In this document: in pieces, positions 1 through 6,434 of the stretch
Layout: each line of letters starts with the position of its first letter
How positions within the stretch are numbered: the stretch's first letter is position 1
NCBI GenBank assembly: GCA_003220955.1
Contig: QHTW01000150.1
Location: 1-9,828, forward strand
Source of the DNA: Gemmatimonadota bacterium
GTDB lineage: Bacteria; Gemmatimonadota; Gemmatimonadetes; Gemmatimonadales; GWC2-71-9
DNA length: 9,828 nt
Direction of reading: 5' to 3'
Notes under the pieces: generated by a model
The model's database searches: none
Seen by the model: only the letters and a program-made list of their open reading frames with translations
What the model was told of the DNA's origin: nothing
Translations under genes and position numbers: made by a program

Positions 1-110
1 CGAGTACCGTCGTCGTCGCCGGGAACCTGCTCGCCGACATCTTGCTGGGCTTCGCCGATCCGCGCCTCCGCGTGCACGCCGCTGCCGATGCGGATATCGT
101 CACCGCATGA
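1..110 (+). CDS. ABC dipeptide/oligopeptide transporter permease, DppB-type, 3' end only
   Basis: Only the last 35 codons are present, read from position 3 to the TGA at 108-110. The visible tail has the pattern that closes DppB/OppB-type inner-membrane permeases: a hydrophobic stretch, G-N-L-L-A-D, a short helix, then D-P-R-L-R. That final membrane helix and short cytoplasmic tail are typical of the family, whose members form the peptide channel together with a DppC-type partner. This tail carries an extra 12 or so residues after D-P-R-L-R, rich in Ala and Asp. The stop overlaps the ATG of the next permease in an ATGA, which strongly supports the assignment as first permease of a Dpp/Opp operon. 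The bulk of the gene lies upstream of the window, so nothing can be said about its integrity. Confidence 0.82.
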   Translation, partial: STVVVAGNLLADILLGFADPRLRVHAAADADIVTA

Positions 111-907
111 CCCTCGGCAACTGGTTCGCGTTGCTCGTCGCCCTCGTCGTCGCGGCAGAAGTCGTCCGCGCGCTGCGGCATCGCGCCGTACGGCAAGAGC
201 GGTGGCGGCGCTTCTTCCGGCTCCGCACGACGTCCTGGGGCCTCGGGATCCTCACGTTTCTGCTCGCCGTCGCCCTCGCGGCGCCGCTGCTCGCTCCCTT
301 CGATCCGAACCGGCAGCTCGACATCGTGCATCTCACGAACCGGCCGCCCTCGTCGACCTTTCTGCTGGGGACCGATCCGTTGAGCCGCGACGTGTGGAGC
401 CGGCTCGTGTACGGGACTCGCGTGTCGCTCGGGATCGGCGCGCTCGGCGCGCTCGTGGCGGTCGCCCTGGGGGATGGTCTCCCGTTCGCCGCGCTTGTCG
501 TCGCCATCGGACTGACGTCGTGGTTCGGGACCAGCCGGCTGGTGCGGGCTGAGGTGCTCTCGCTGCGGCAGCGCGATTTCGTCGTCGCCGCCCGCGCGCT
601 TGGTGCTGGCTCGAGCCGAGTGATCGTGCGTCACGTGTTGCCGAATGCCGCCGCGCCGATCATCGTCTCCGCGGCGCTGGGCGTCGGGAACGTGCTGCTG
701 CTCGAAGCGGCCCTGTCGTTTCTCGGCATCGGCGTTCCGCCGCCGGACGCCAGCTGGGGCAACATGATCGCCGACGGCATGCCCAGCATCTACACGGCGC
801 CCTGGTCGACATTCTTTCCGGGTCTCGCTATCTCCCTGGTGGTGATGTCCCTGAACGGCGTCGCCGACGGCGTCCGCGACGCACTCGATCCGCGCGAGGC
901 TCCATGA
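107..907 (+). CDS. ABC dipeptide/oligopeptide transporter permease, DppC-type, apparently internally shortened
   Basis: Inner-membrane permease of a peptide ABC importer, 266 residues. The start is the ATG overlapping the upstream stop. Family hallmarks seen: an N-terminal membrane helix near 46-66 followed by A-P-F-D-P-N, the motif L-G-T-D-x-L-S-R-D-V-W-S-R near 88-99, and the ATPase-contacting EAA-type loop near 160-181 (A-A-R-A-L-G-A ... R-H-V-L-P-N). Next come E-A-A-L-S-F-L-G-I-G-V-P-P-P near 200-213 and S-W-G-N-M-I-A-D-G near 216-224. An extra hydrophobic segment lies at about 6-22, before the usual first helix. The odd point is residues 120-135. In the family as I know it, about 45 residues (the rest of helix 2, a Gly-rich loop and most of helix 3, including an L-A-F-P-like stretch) separate this S-L-G-I-G-A-L helix from the A-I-G-L-T-S-W helix. 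Here the two helices almost touch. The reading frame is intact. The gene may encode an impaired permease, or the gap may be an assembly error. Confidence 0.85.
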   Translation: MTLGNWFALLVALVVAAEVVRALRHRAVRQERWRRFFRLRTTSWGLGILTFLLAVALAAPLLAPFDPNRQLDIVHLTNRPPSSTFLLGTDPLSRDVWSRLVYGTRVSLGIGALGALVAVALGDGLPFAALVVAIGLTSWFGTSRLVRAEVLSLRQRDFVVAARALGAGSSRVIVRHVLPNAAAPIIVSAALGVGNVLLLEAALSFLGIGVPPPDASWGNMIADGMPSIYTAPWSTFFPGLAISLVVMSLNGVADGVRDALDPREAP

Positions 908-1917
908 GCGTGCTGCTGCGCGTGCGCGATCTCAAGACGTATTTCGTCACCGAGCACGGGAAGGGCACGGCGCGGGCCGTGGACGAGGTGTCGTTCGATC
1001 TCTATCCGGGTGAGACGCTGGGCATCGTCGGCGAATCGGGCTGCGGCAAGACGGTCACGTCCCTGTCGATCCTCAGGCTCGTGCCGGAGCCTCCCGGACA
1101 CATTCTTCCGGGCAGCCTGGTCGAGTTCGACGGCCGCAATCTGCTCGCGCTTTCCGCACCCGAGCTCCGCGCCGTCCGCGGCAATCAGATCGCGATGATT
1201 TTTCAGGAGCCGATGACGTCGCTGAATCCGGTGTTCACGGTCGGCGATCAGATCGCCGAGGCGGCCATCATCCATCAGCACCTCTCGCGCCGCGCGGCGC
1301 GCGCGCGCGCCATCGAGATGCTGCGGCTCGTGGGCATTCCGGACCCGGACGAGCGCGTCGACCACTACCCGCATCAGCTTTCGGGCGGCATGCGCCAGCG
1401 CGTCATGATCGCCATGGCGCTCATCTGTCACCCCAAGGTGCTCATCGCGGACGAGCCGACGACCGCGCTCGATGTGACCATCCAGGCGCAGATCCTCGAG
1501 CTCCTCGATCGTCTCCAGCAGGAGCTCGGCATGGCTGTGCTACTCATCACGCACGATCTCGGTGTCGTCGCGGGACACGCCGATCGCGTCGTGGTGATGT
1601 ATGCCGGACGCGTCGTCGAGACGGCGACGACCGAGGCCCTGTTCGAGCATCCGACGCATCCATACACGGAAGGGCTGCTCGCCGCGGTGCCGCGCATCGA
1701 CGCCCGGCGTGCGCGGCTGCAGGCCATCCCGGGTCAGGTACCGGCGGCGACGGCCTGGCCGCCGGGTTGCCGCTTCCATCCGCGCTGTCCCTATGCGTGG
1801 GACAAGTGTGTCGCGCAGGAGCCGCCGCTGCTCGAGACGGGGGAGGGCAACGCAGCTGGCCACACCGCGCGCTGCTGGCTCGTGACCGAGCCGGAACGGC
1901 GAGCGCCCAAACGATGA
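904..1917 (+). CDS. ABC dipeptide/oligopeptide transporter ATP-binding protein, DppD-type
   Basis: Cytoplasmic ATPase subunit of the peptide importer, 337 residues, a normal length for DppD/OppD. Seen in order: Walker A G-E-S-G-C-G-K-T at 43-50, Q-loop Q101 in F-Q-E-P-M-T-S-L-N-P, ABC signature L-S-G-G-M-R-Q-R at 159-166, Walker B V-L-I-A-D-E-P at 179-185 followed by the D-loop A-L-D, and switch His217 in I-T-H-D-L-G. The C-terminal oligopeptide-transporter domain has H-P-Y-T near 252 and four cysteines at 289, 295, 302 and 324 (C-x5-C-x6-C-x21-C). In some members of this family such cysteines hold an iron-sulfur cluster; binding here is inferred only from the spacing. The start is the ATG in the ATGA overlapping the permease stop, with GAGG four bases upstream (896-899). 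It pairs with the next gene as a heterodimeric ATPase. Confidence 0.95.
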   Translation: MSVLLRVRDLKTYFVTEHGKGTARAVDEVSFDLYPGETLGIVGESGCGKTVTSLSILRLVPEPPGHILPGSLVEFDGRNLLALSAPELRAVRGNQIAMIFQEPMTSLNPVFTVGDQIAEAAIIHQHLSRRAARARAIEMLRLVGIPDPDERVDHYPHQLSGGMRQRVMIAMALICHPKVLIADEPTTALDVTIQAQILELLDRLQQELGMAVLLITHDLGVVAGHADRVVVMYAGRVVETATTEALFEHPTHPYTEGLLAAVPRIDARRARLQAIPGQVPAATAWPPGCRFHPRCPYAWDKCVAQEPPLLETGEGNAAGHTARCWLVTEPERRAPKR

Positions 1918-2894
1918 CCGCGCCCGGCTCGCTGCTGGTCGAGGTGCGCGATCTGGTGAAACACTATCCCGGTGAGCGCAGCTGGTTTGGCCTGGGCGCT
2001 CCCCGCGCGCCGGTGCGCGCCGTGGACGGCGTGTCGTTCACGATCGCCTCCGGCCGCACGCTGGGGCTGGTCGGTGAATCGGGCTCGGGAAAGACGACAG
2101 TCGGCCGGACGATGCTGCGGCTGCAGGAGCCCACGTCGGGGAAGGTCTTGTTCGAAGGGAACGACGTTTTCGGACTCGACGCCGCGCGGCTGCGCGCGTT
2201 GCGCCGCAAGATGCAGATCGTGTTCCAGGATCCCTACAGCTCGCTCAATCCGCGCATGACCGTCGAGGAAACGCTGCGGGAGCCGCTCGAAATCCACCGG
2301 CTGAACGGCGCCGTGTCCGCCTTGCTGGATGAGGTAGGACTCGACGCCGCCTTCGCGAAGCGCTATCCGCACGAATTGTCCGGCGGCCAGCGGCAGCGCG
2401 TGGGAATCGCACGGGCGCTGTCGGTCGAGCCCCGCTTCATCGTGTGCGACGAGCCGGTCAGTGCGCTCGACGTGTCAGTGCAGGCTCAGGTCCTGAACCT
2501 GCTTGCCGACCTCCAAGCGAAGCGCCGCCTGACGTACTTGTTCATCGCGCACGATCTCGCCGTGGTGCGACACATCGCCGACGACGTTGCGGTGATGTAC
2601 CTCGGCAAGATCGTCGAGCACGCACCGGCCGCGGAGATCTACGCCCAGCCGCGACACCCGTACACTACCGCGCTGCTCTCGGCGGTGCCGGAGCCGAACC
2701 CGCGCGCCTCGAAACAGCGGATCGTGCTCACCGGCGATATGCCGTCACCCGCGCATCCACCGCCCGGCTGCCCGTTCCATCCCCGCTGTCCGCACCCCAA
2801 GAAGAGCGAGCGCTGCCGCACCGAGCCGCCGCCGCTCCGGCCCATAACGTCCGGACATCTCGCCGCCTGTCATTACGCCGCGGAGCCGATGTGA
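1914..2894 (+). CDS. ABC dipeptide/oligopeptide transporter ATP-binding protein, DppF-type
   Basis: Second ATPase subunit of the importer, 326 residues from the ATG at 1914, which overlaps the DppD-type stop in an ATGA. An in-frame ATG at 1767 would add 49 residues lying inside the preceding gene with no homology, so I reject it. Seen in order: Walker A G-E-S-G-S-G-K-T at 54-61, Q-loop Q105 in F-Q-D-P-Y-S-S-L-N-P, signature L-S-G-G-Q-R-Q-R at 155-162, Walker B F-I-V-C-D-E-P at 175-181 with S-A-L-D, and switch His213 in I-A-H-D-L. The C-terminal oligopeptide domain carries H-P-Y-T near 248 and cysteines at 286, 292, 301 and 319, the same kind of Cys pattern as its partner. The helical segment near 125-142 looks several residues shorter than in typical DppF, probably natural variation. 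Every catalytic motif is intact, so the subunit should hydrolyse ATP. Confidence 0.95.
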   Translation: MTAPGSLLVEVRDLVKHYPGERSWFGLGAPRAPVRAVDGVSFTIASGRTLGLVGESGSGKTTVGRTMLRLQEPTSGKVLFEGNDVFGLDAARLRALRRKMQIVFQDPYSSLNPRMTVEETLREPLEIHRLNGAVSALLDEVGLDAAFAKRYPHELSGGQRQRVGIARALSVEPRFIVCDEPVSALDVSVQAQVLNLLADLQAKRRLTYLFIAHDLAVVRHIADDVAVMYLGKIVEHAPAAEIYAQPRHPYTTALLSAVPEPNPRASKQRIVLTGDMPSPAHPPPGCPFHPRCPHPKKSERCRTEPPPLRPITSGHLAACHYAAEPM

Positions 2895-3499
2895 TTTCGG
2901 TCCTGCTGCTGACGCAGACGCTGACGAATTTGTTGACCGCGCCGGCTGGTTCCGGATTGCCCGCGGGCTGTAACCTCAGCCGGACGAAAGGCGTGGAGCC
3001 ACCCGCGTTCAATGTCACGCGGTCGCACACATTGCAGGTCATTGCCGTTGGCCAGGCGGGGACCGCGACCTATCGGTTGCGCAGTCCCATCCAGCCGCCG
3101 CATTCGTTGGAGGCGGGCAGCCTCACCTGGCGCTGGCGCGCCGGCACGCCGCTGCGTGGCGCGGACCTGAAGCGGCGCAACACCGACGATAGCCCGGTTC
3201 GACTCGTCGTCACGTTCCAGGACCGCCGCGCGATCGCGTATACCTGGGGAAATCGCGAGAGTCGCGGCGAGAGCCTTGCGAGCGGGGCGGGGCGGAATCG
3301 CATGGTGGTGGTGCTGGAGCGGTCGGAGGACGCGGACGGCTCCTGGCACGTGGAGAAGCGCGACCCGTTCAGCGACTATCGCCGGCTCTGGAACAATGCG
3401 CCGAAGGCGATCGTCTCCGTGGGCGTCGGCGCGGATACGGACGGATTGAAGGTGCGGGGAGCAGCCGAGATCGGGGACATGACCTGGCACGCTCCCTAG
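2891..3499 (+). CDS. Secreted DUF3047 domain protein, last gene of the peptide-importer operon
   Basis: 202 residues from a GTG at 2891 that overlaps the DppF-type stop as GTGA, continuing the 4-bp overlap pattern of the operon. The same frame stays open far upstream (to an ATG at 2444), but that part lies inside the ATPase gene and is a shadow. The N-terminus (I-S-V-L-L-L-T-Q-T-L-T-N-L-L) is a short hydrophobic segment that could be a signal peptide, so export is likely but not certain. The remainder fits DUF3047 as I recall it: S-L-T-W-R-W-R near 78-84, a basic/acidic D-D-S-P-V-R-L-V-V-T-F segment near 99-109, A-I-A-Y-T-W-G-N near 114-121, R-M-V-V-V-L near 138-143, a D-Y-R-R-L-W stretch, then V-S-V-G-V-G-A-D-T-D-G near the C-terminus and G-D-M-T-W at the end. 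The fold is expected to be a beta-sandwich. No enzymatic role is known to me, and the link to peptide import is only positional. Confidence 0.75.
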   Translation: MISVLLLTQTLTNLLTAPAGSGLPAGCNLSRTKGVEPPAFNVTRSHTLQVIAVGQAGTATYRLRSPIQPPHSLEAGSLTWRWRAGTPLRGADLKRRNTDDSPVRLVVTFQDRRAIAYTWGNRESRGESLASGAGRNRMVVVLERSEDADGSWHVEKRDPFSDYRRLWNNAPKAIVSVGVGADTDGLKVRGAAEIGDMTWHAP

Positions 3500-3506
3500 A
3501 ACGGCG

Positions 3507-5129
3507 TCAGCGGACTCCACCCATCAGCTTGCGCAGCCACGGCGTCAGCGCCAACAAGATCAACGCGGCCACAAACGTCGTCCCGGCAACGGCCGTAAAC
3601 AGCTTCGGCAACGGCAACGTCTCGAACATTCCTCCCGCCATGCCGGCCAGCTTGTTCCCCACCGCGATCGAGAGAAACCACAGCCCCATCATCGCGCCCA
3701 CAATTCGCGCCGGCGCAAGCTTCGTGACGATCGACAAGCCGACCGGGCTGAGACACAGCTCACCGATCGTGTGCAGGAAGTACAGTCCGATGAGCCACCA
3801 GGGACTGACCAACACGCCGCGCTCCTGAGCCATCCTGGCGGCGGGCACGATCAGTACGAAGCCCAATCCCACGAAAATCAGGCCGAGCGCGAACTTCACG
3901 GGACTCGAAGGCTGCCGCGGGCCAAGCCGGACCCACAGCCAGCCGATCAGCGGCGCCAGGCCGAGGATCATGAACATCGAGTTCAGCGACTGATACCAGG
4001 TCGACGGAAAGCGCAATCCAAAGAGGCGGTTATCCGTGAGGCGGTCGGCGAACAGGTTCAGGCTCGACGACGCCTGCTCGAACGCGCCCCAAAAAATCGA
4101 CGAGAACACGAAGAGCACCGCGATTGCCGCGACGCGTCCCCACTCGCCGCGCGTGAACCGCCACCAGGGCCCAGTCGCGGGAGCGGCATGACGGTCGGTC
4201 TGGCCGAGTCGCTGCAGCGCCGGCGTGAGTCGTGACTTCCCGGCGACGTACTGGATCAGCCCGATCACCATTCCCACGCCGGCGCACGCAAAGCCAACGT
4301 GCCAATCGACCTTCTGTCCCAGCGTACCGACGATGAGTGGGGCGACAAACGCCCCGACGTTGATCCCCACGTAGAAGATCGAGAACCCGGCGTCGCGGCG
4401 CGCGTCGTCCTCGTCGTACAGGGCGCCCACCATCGTGCTCGCGTTCGGCTTGAGCAGCCCGGTCCCAACGACGATCAGGCACAGGCCGAGGTAGAACGTT
4501 GCCAGCGTGGGAAACGCCATGCTGAAATGGCCGGCGGCGATGATGATGCCGCCCAGGAGAACGCTGCGGTACTGACCGAAGACGCGATCGGCCAGCACAC
4601 CGCCGAGAATGGCCGTTGCGTAGACGCCGAAGCCGTACCACCCGAGGATCCCGCCGGCGCGCTCGCTCGAGAACCCGAGGCCGCGGCGCGCGTCGTCCTC
4701 GTCGTACAGGGCGCCCACCATCGTGCTCGCGTTCGGCTTGAGCAGCCCGGTCCCAACGACGATCAGGCACAGGCCGAGGTAGAACGTTGCCAGCGTGGGA
4801 AACGCCATGCTGAAATGGCCGGCGGCGATGATGATGCCGCCCAGGAGAACGCTGCGGTACTGACCGAAGACGCGATCGGCCAGCACACCGCCGAGAATGG
4901 CCGTTGCGTAGACGCCGAAGCCGTACCACCCGAGGATCCCGCCGGCGCGCTCGCTCGAGAACCCGAGGCCGCCTTGCGTGGCCGCCGCGGTCATGAAGAG
5001 AATGAGCAGCGCCTTGAGACCGTAGAAGCTGAAGCGCTCCCACATCTCCGTGAAGAACAGCGTCGACAGGCCGCGCGGATGGCCGAACCAGCCGGCCGTG
5101 TCGCGTTGCCGGACGACGGGTTCTGTCAT
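3507..5129 (-). CDS. Proton-dependent oligopeptide transporter (POT/PTR2 family, MFS) with an internal 96-residue duplication
   Basis: Inner-membrane secondary transporter for di-/tripeptides with protons, 540 residues; without the duplication it would be 444, close to its neighbour. Family marks: E-M-W-E-R-F-S-F-Y at 28-36 on helix 1 (ExxERFxYY with the first Tyr replaced by Phe), G-T-G-L-L-K-P-N-A-S on helix 4, G-F-S-I-F-Y-V-G-I-N-V-G-A-F-V-A-P-L-I after it, and G-E-L-C-L-S-P-V-G-L-S late in the protein. Residues 54-149 and 150-245 are identical and cover about three helices (2 to 4), so helix 4 with its functional Lys occurs twice. Three added helices would invert the membrane orientation of everything downstream, which makes a functional product doubtful. 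Position 39 is Lys where the neighbour has Arg. The ATG directly abuts the TAG of the upstream paralogue, and both proteins end in L-M-G-G-V-R. No terminator hairpin is evident after the stop. Confidence 0.88.
   Translation of the reverse strand: MTEPVVRQRDTAGWFGHPRGLSTLFFTEMWERFSFYGLKALLILFMTAAATQGGLGFSSERAGGILGWYGFGVYATAILGGVLADRVFGQYRSVLLGGIIIAAGHFSMAFPTLATFYLGLCLIVVGTGLLKPNASTMVGALYDEDDARRGLGFSSERAGGILGWYGFGVYATAILGGVLADRVFGQYRSVLLGGIIIAAGHFSMAFPTLATFYLGLCLIVVGTGLLKPNASTMVGALYDEDDARRDAGFSIFYVGINVGAFVAPLIVGTLGQKVDWHVGFACAGVGMVIGLIQYVAGKSRLTPALQRLGQTDRHAAPATGPWWRFTRGEWGRVAAIAVLFVFSSIFWGAFEQASSSLNLFADRLTDNRLFGLRFPSTWYQSLNSMFMILGLAPLIGWLWVRLGPRQPSSPVKFALGLIFVGLGFVLIVPAARMAQERGVLVSPWWLIGLYFLHTIGELCLSPVGLSIVTKLAPARIVGAMMGLWFLSIAVGNKLAGMAGGMFETLPLPKLFTAVAGTTFVAALILLALTPWLRKLMGGVR
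4394..4969. repeat. Perfect 288-bp tandem duplication inside the POT transporter gene
   Basis: Unit 1 spans 4394-4681 and unit 2 spans 4682-4969; compared by eye they are identical at every base. The match continues 3 bp further, because the trinucleotide cgc stands at 4394-4396, 4682-4684 and 4970-4972. The length is exactly 96 codons, so the frame is kept. An 11-bp word, tcgagaacccg, lies just left of each boundary at 4379-4389, 4667-4677 and 4955-4965, again in 288-bp register. Perfect identity means either a very recent event or an assembly artefact. Confidence 0.97.
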
Positions 5130-6434
5130 CTACCGGACGCCGCCCATGAGATTGCGAATCGGCCGGAGCAGCAGGAACAGCACGAGCCCTGCCCCAATGG
5201 TCACCGCCGCGGTGACGCCGAACAGCGTCACCAGCGGGACGGTGCTGATGAATCGCGCCGACCATCCCGCAAGCCAGTTGCCCGCGGCATTCGAGAGGAA
5301 GAAGATCCCCATGACGAGACTGACGAAGCGCACCGGCGCCAGCTTGGTCACGAGCGAGAGGCCGACCGGACTGAGGCACAGCTCGCCGAGCTCCTGGATG
5401 AAATAGGCGGCGACGAGCCACAGCGGCGAGACGTTCGCACCGCTCTGCGCCAGCGAGCCGGCTGGTATCAGGAGTACGAACGCCACTCCCACAAATACGA
5501 GGGCCAGTGCAAACTTGGCCGGGCTCGACGGCTGGCGCGGCCCGAGCGTCACCCAGAGCCAGGCGAAGATCGGCGAGAGGAGAATCACGAACGCCGCCTG
5601 GATCGACACGAACCAGGAGGCGTACAGCGTGAGGCCGAGCAGCTCGAGGTGCACGTAGCGGTCGGCGAATAGGTTCAGCGTCGATCCGGCCTGCTCGTAG
5701 GCTCCCCAGAACAACGACGCGAACACGAACAGCACGACCACCGCGCCGATCCGGCGCCAGTCGTCCGTCGTGAGCGGTGCCTGCGGTGTGCCGCCCGCCG
5801 TCTGCGCCGCCAGTCGCGCGCGACGTTGCGCGTCCAGCCGGTCGATCCCCGGCTGCAGGTGACGGCGGCCGAGCACGTACTGGATCAGGCCGAACACCAT
5901 GCCGACGCCGGCACAGGCGAAGCCCAAATGCCAGTCGACGCCCTGCGCGAGCTTCCCGGCGATCAACGGGCCGAGGAAGGCGCCAAGATTGATCCCCATA
6001 TAGAAGATCGAGAAGCCCGCATCGCGCCGCTCGTCACCGGGCTCATACAATGAGCCGACGATGGTGCTGATGTTGGGCTTCAGCAGTCCCGTGCCGAGCA
6101 CGATGAGCGTGAGACCGGCGTAGAGGAACGGCAACGGGTGGAACGCGAGCGTGAAGTGGCCGAGCGCGATGATGATGCCGCCGATCAGCACGCTGCGATA
6201 TTGGCCCAGCCAGCGGTCGGCGATGAAGCCGCCGATGATCGGCGTGAGCCAGACGCTCGAGACGTAGTTGCCGTACGCGAGGCCGGCATGCTGATCGGTG
6301 AAGCCGAGCGCCTTCGTCATATACAGGATGAGGAATCCGCGCATCCCGTAATAGCTGAAGCGCTCCCACATCTCGGTAAAAAACAGCGTGGAGAGGCCGC
6401 GCGGGTGACCGAAGAACTGGCGCTGGTCGTCCAT
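5130..6434 (-). CDS. Proton-dependent oligopeptide transporter (POT/PTR2 family, MFS)
   Basis: 434 residues; inner-membrane symporter expected to take up di- and tripeptides with protons. The start is the ATG at 6434, which shares one base with the TGA of the upstream gene (TGATG). An in-frame ATG at 6512 would add 26 non-homologous residues inside that gene. The family signature is complete: E-M-W-E-R-F-S-Y-Y at 21-29, then Arg32, the position corresponding to a peptide-site Arg in studied bacterial PepT proteins. Next come G-T-G-L-L-K-P-N on helix 4 with Lys119, G-F-S-I-F-Y-M-G-I-N-L-G-A-F, and G-E-L-C-L-S-P-V-G-L-S with the late-helix Glu. A hydrophilic loop rich in Arg, Ala and Gln lies mid-protein between the two halves. 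It is clearly paralogous to the downstream gene over its whole length and shares the terminal L-M-G-G-V-R. Nothing looks broken, so this is probably the working member of the pair. Confidence 0.93.
   Translation of the reverse strand: MDDQRQFFGHPRGLSTLFFTEMWERFSYYGMRGFLILYMTKALGFTDQHAGLAYGNYVSSVWLTPIIGGFIADRWLGQYRSVLIGGIIIALGHFTLAFHPLPFLYAGLTLIVLGTGLLKPNISTIVGSLYEPGDERRDAGFSIFYMGINLGAFLGPLIAGKLAQGVDWHLGFACAGVGMVFGLIQYVLGRRHLQPGIDRLDAQRRARLAAQTAGGTPQAPLTTDDWRRIGAVVVLFVFASLFWGAYEQAGSTLNLFADRYVHLELLGLTLYASWFVSIQAAFVILLSPIFAWLWVTLGPRQPSSPAKFALALVFVGVAFVLLIPAGSLAQSGANVSPLWLVAAYFIQELGELCLSPVGLSLVTKLAPVRFVSLVMGIFFLSNAAGNWLAGWSARFISTVPLVTLFGVTAAVTIGAGLVLFLLLRPIRNLMGGVR

Noticed and set aside
1297..1310. 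Alternating GC run of 14 bp (possible Z-DNA or microsatellite)
   Set aside because: Explained by Ala/Arg codons in the DppD-type ATPase in high-GC DNA.
1767..1913. N-terminal extension of the DppF-type ATPase from an upstream ATG
   Set aside because: The extra 49 residues lie inside the DppD-type gene and have no family similarity; the ATGA at 1914 matches the operon pattern.
2444..2890. Longer start for the DUF3047 protein
   Set aside because: The extension is a shadow frame inside the DppF-type gene; the hydrophobic N-terminus starts right at the GTG at 2891.
3501..3550. 12-bp direct repeat acggcgtcagcg at 3501-3512 and 3539-3550
   Set aside because: Considered as an attachment-site remnant; the second copy is codons of the POT gene and the first straddles its stop, with no other sign of integration, so chance is the simpler reading.
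4030..5421. Long minus-strand open frame in another frame over the POT genes (about 463 codons)
   Set aside because: Arg-rich low-complexity translation with no recognisable domain; the POT frames carry the family motifs.
4299..5672. Long plus-strand open frame (about 457 codons) antisense to both POT genes
   Set aside because: It crosses the boundary of two clear POT genes, is rich in Arg, Glu, Asp and His as expected for the antisense of hydrophobic GC-rich genes, and contains the duplication only because it overlies it.
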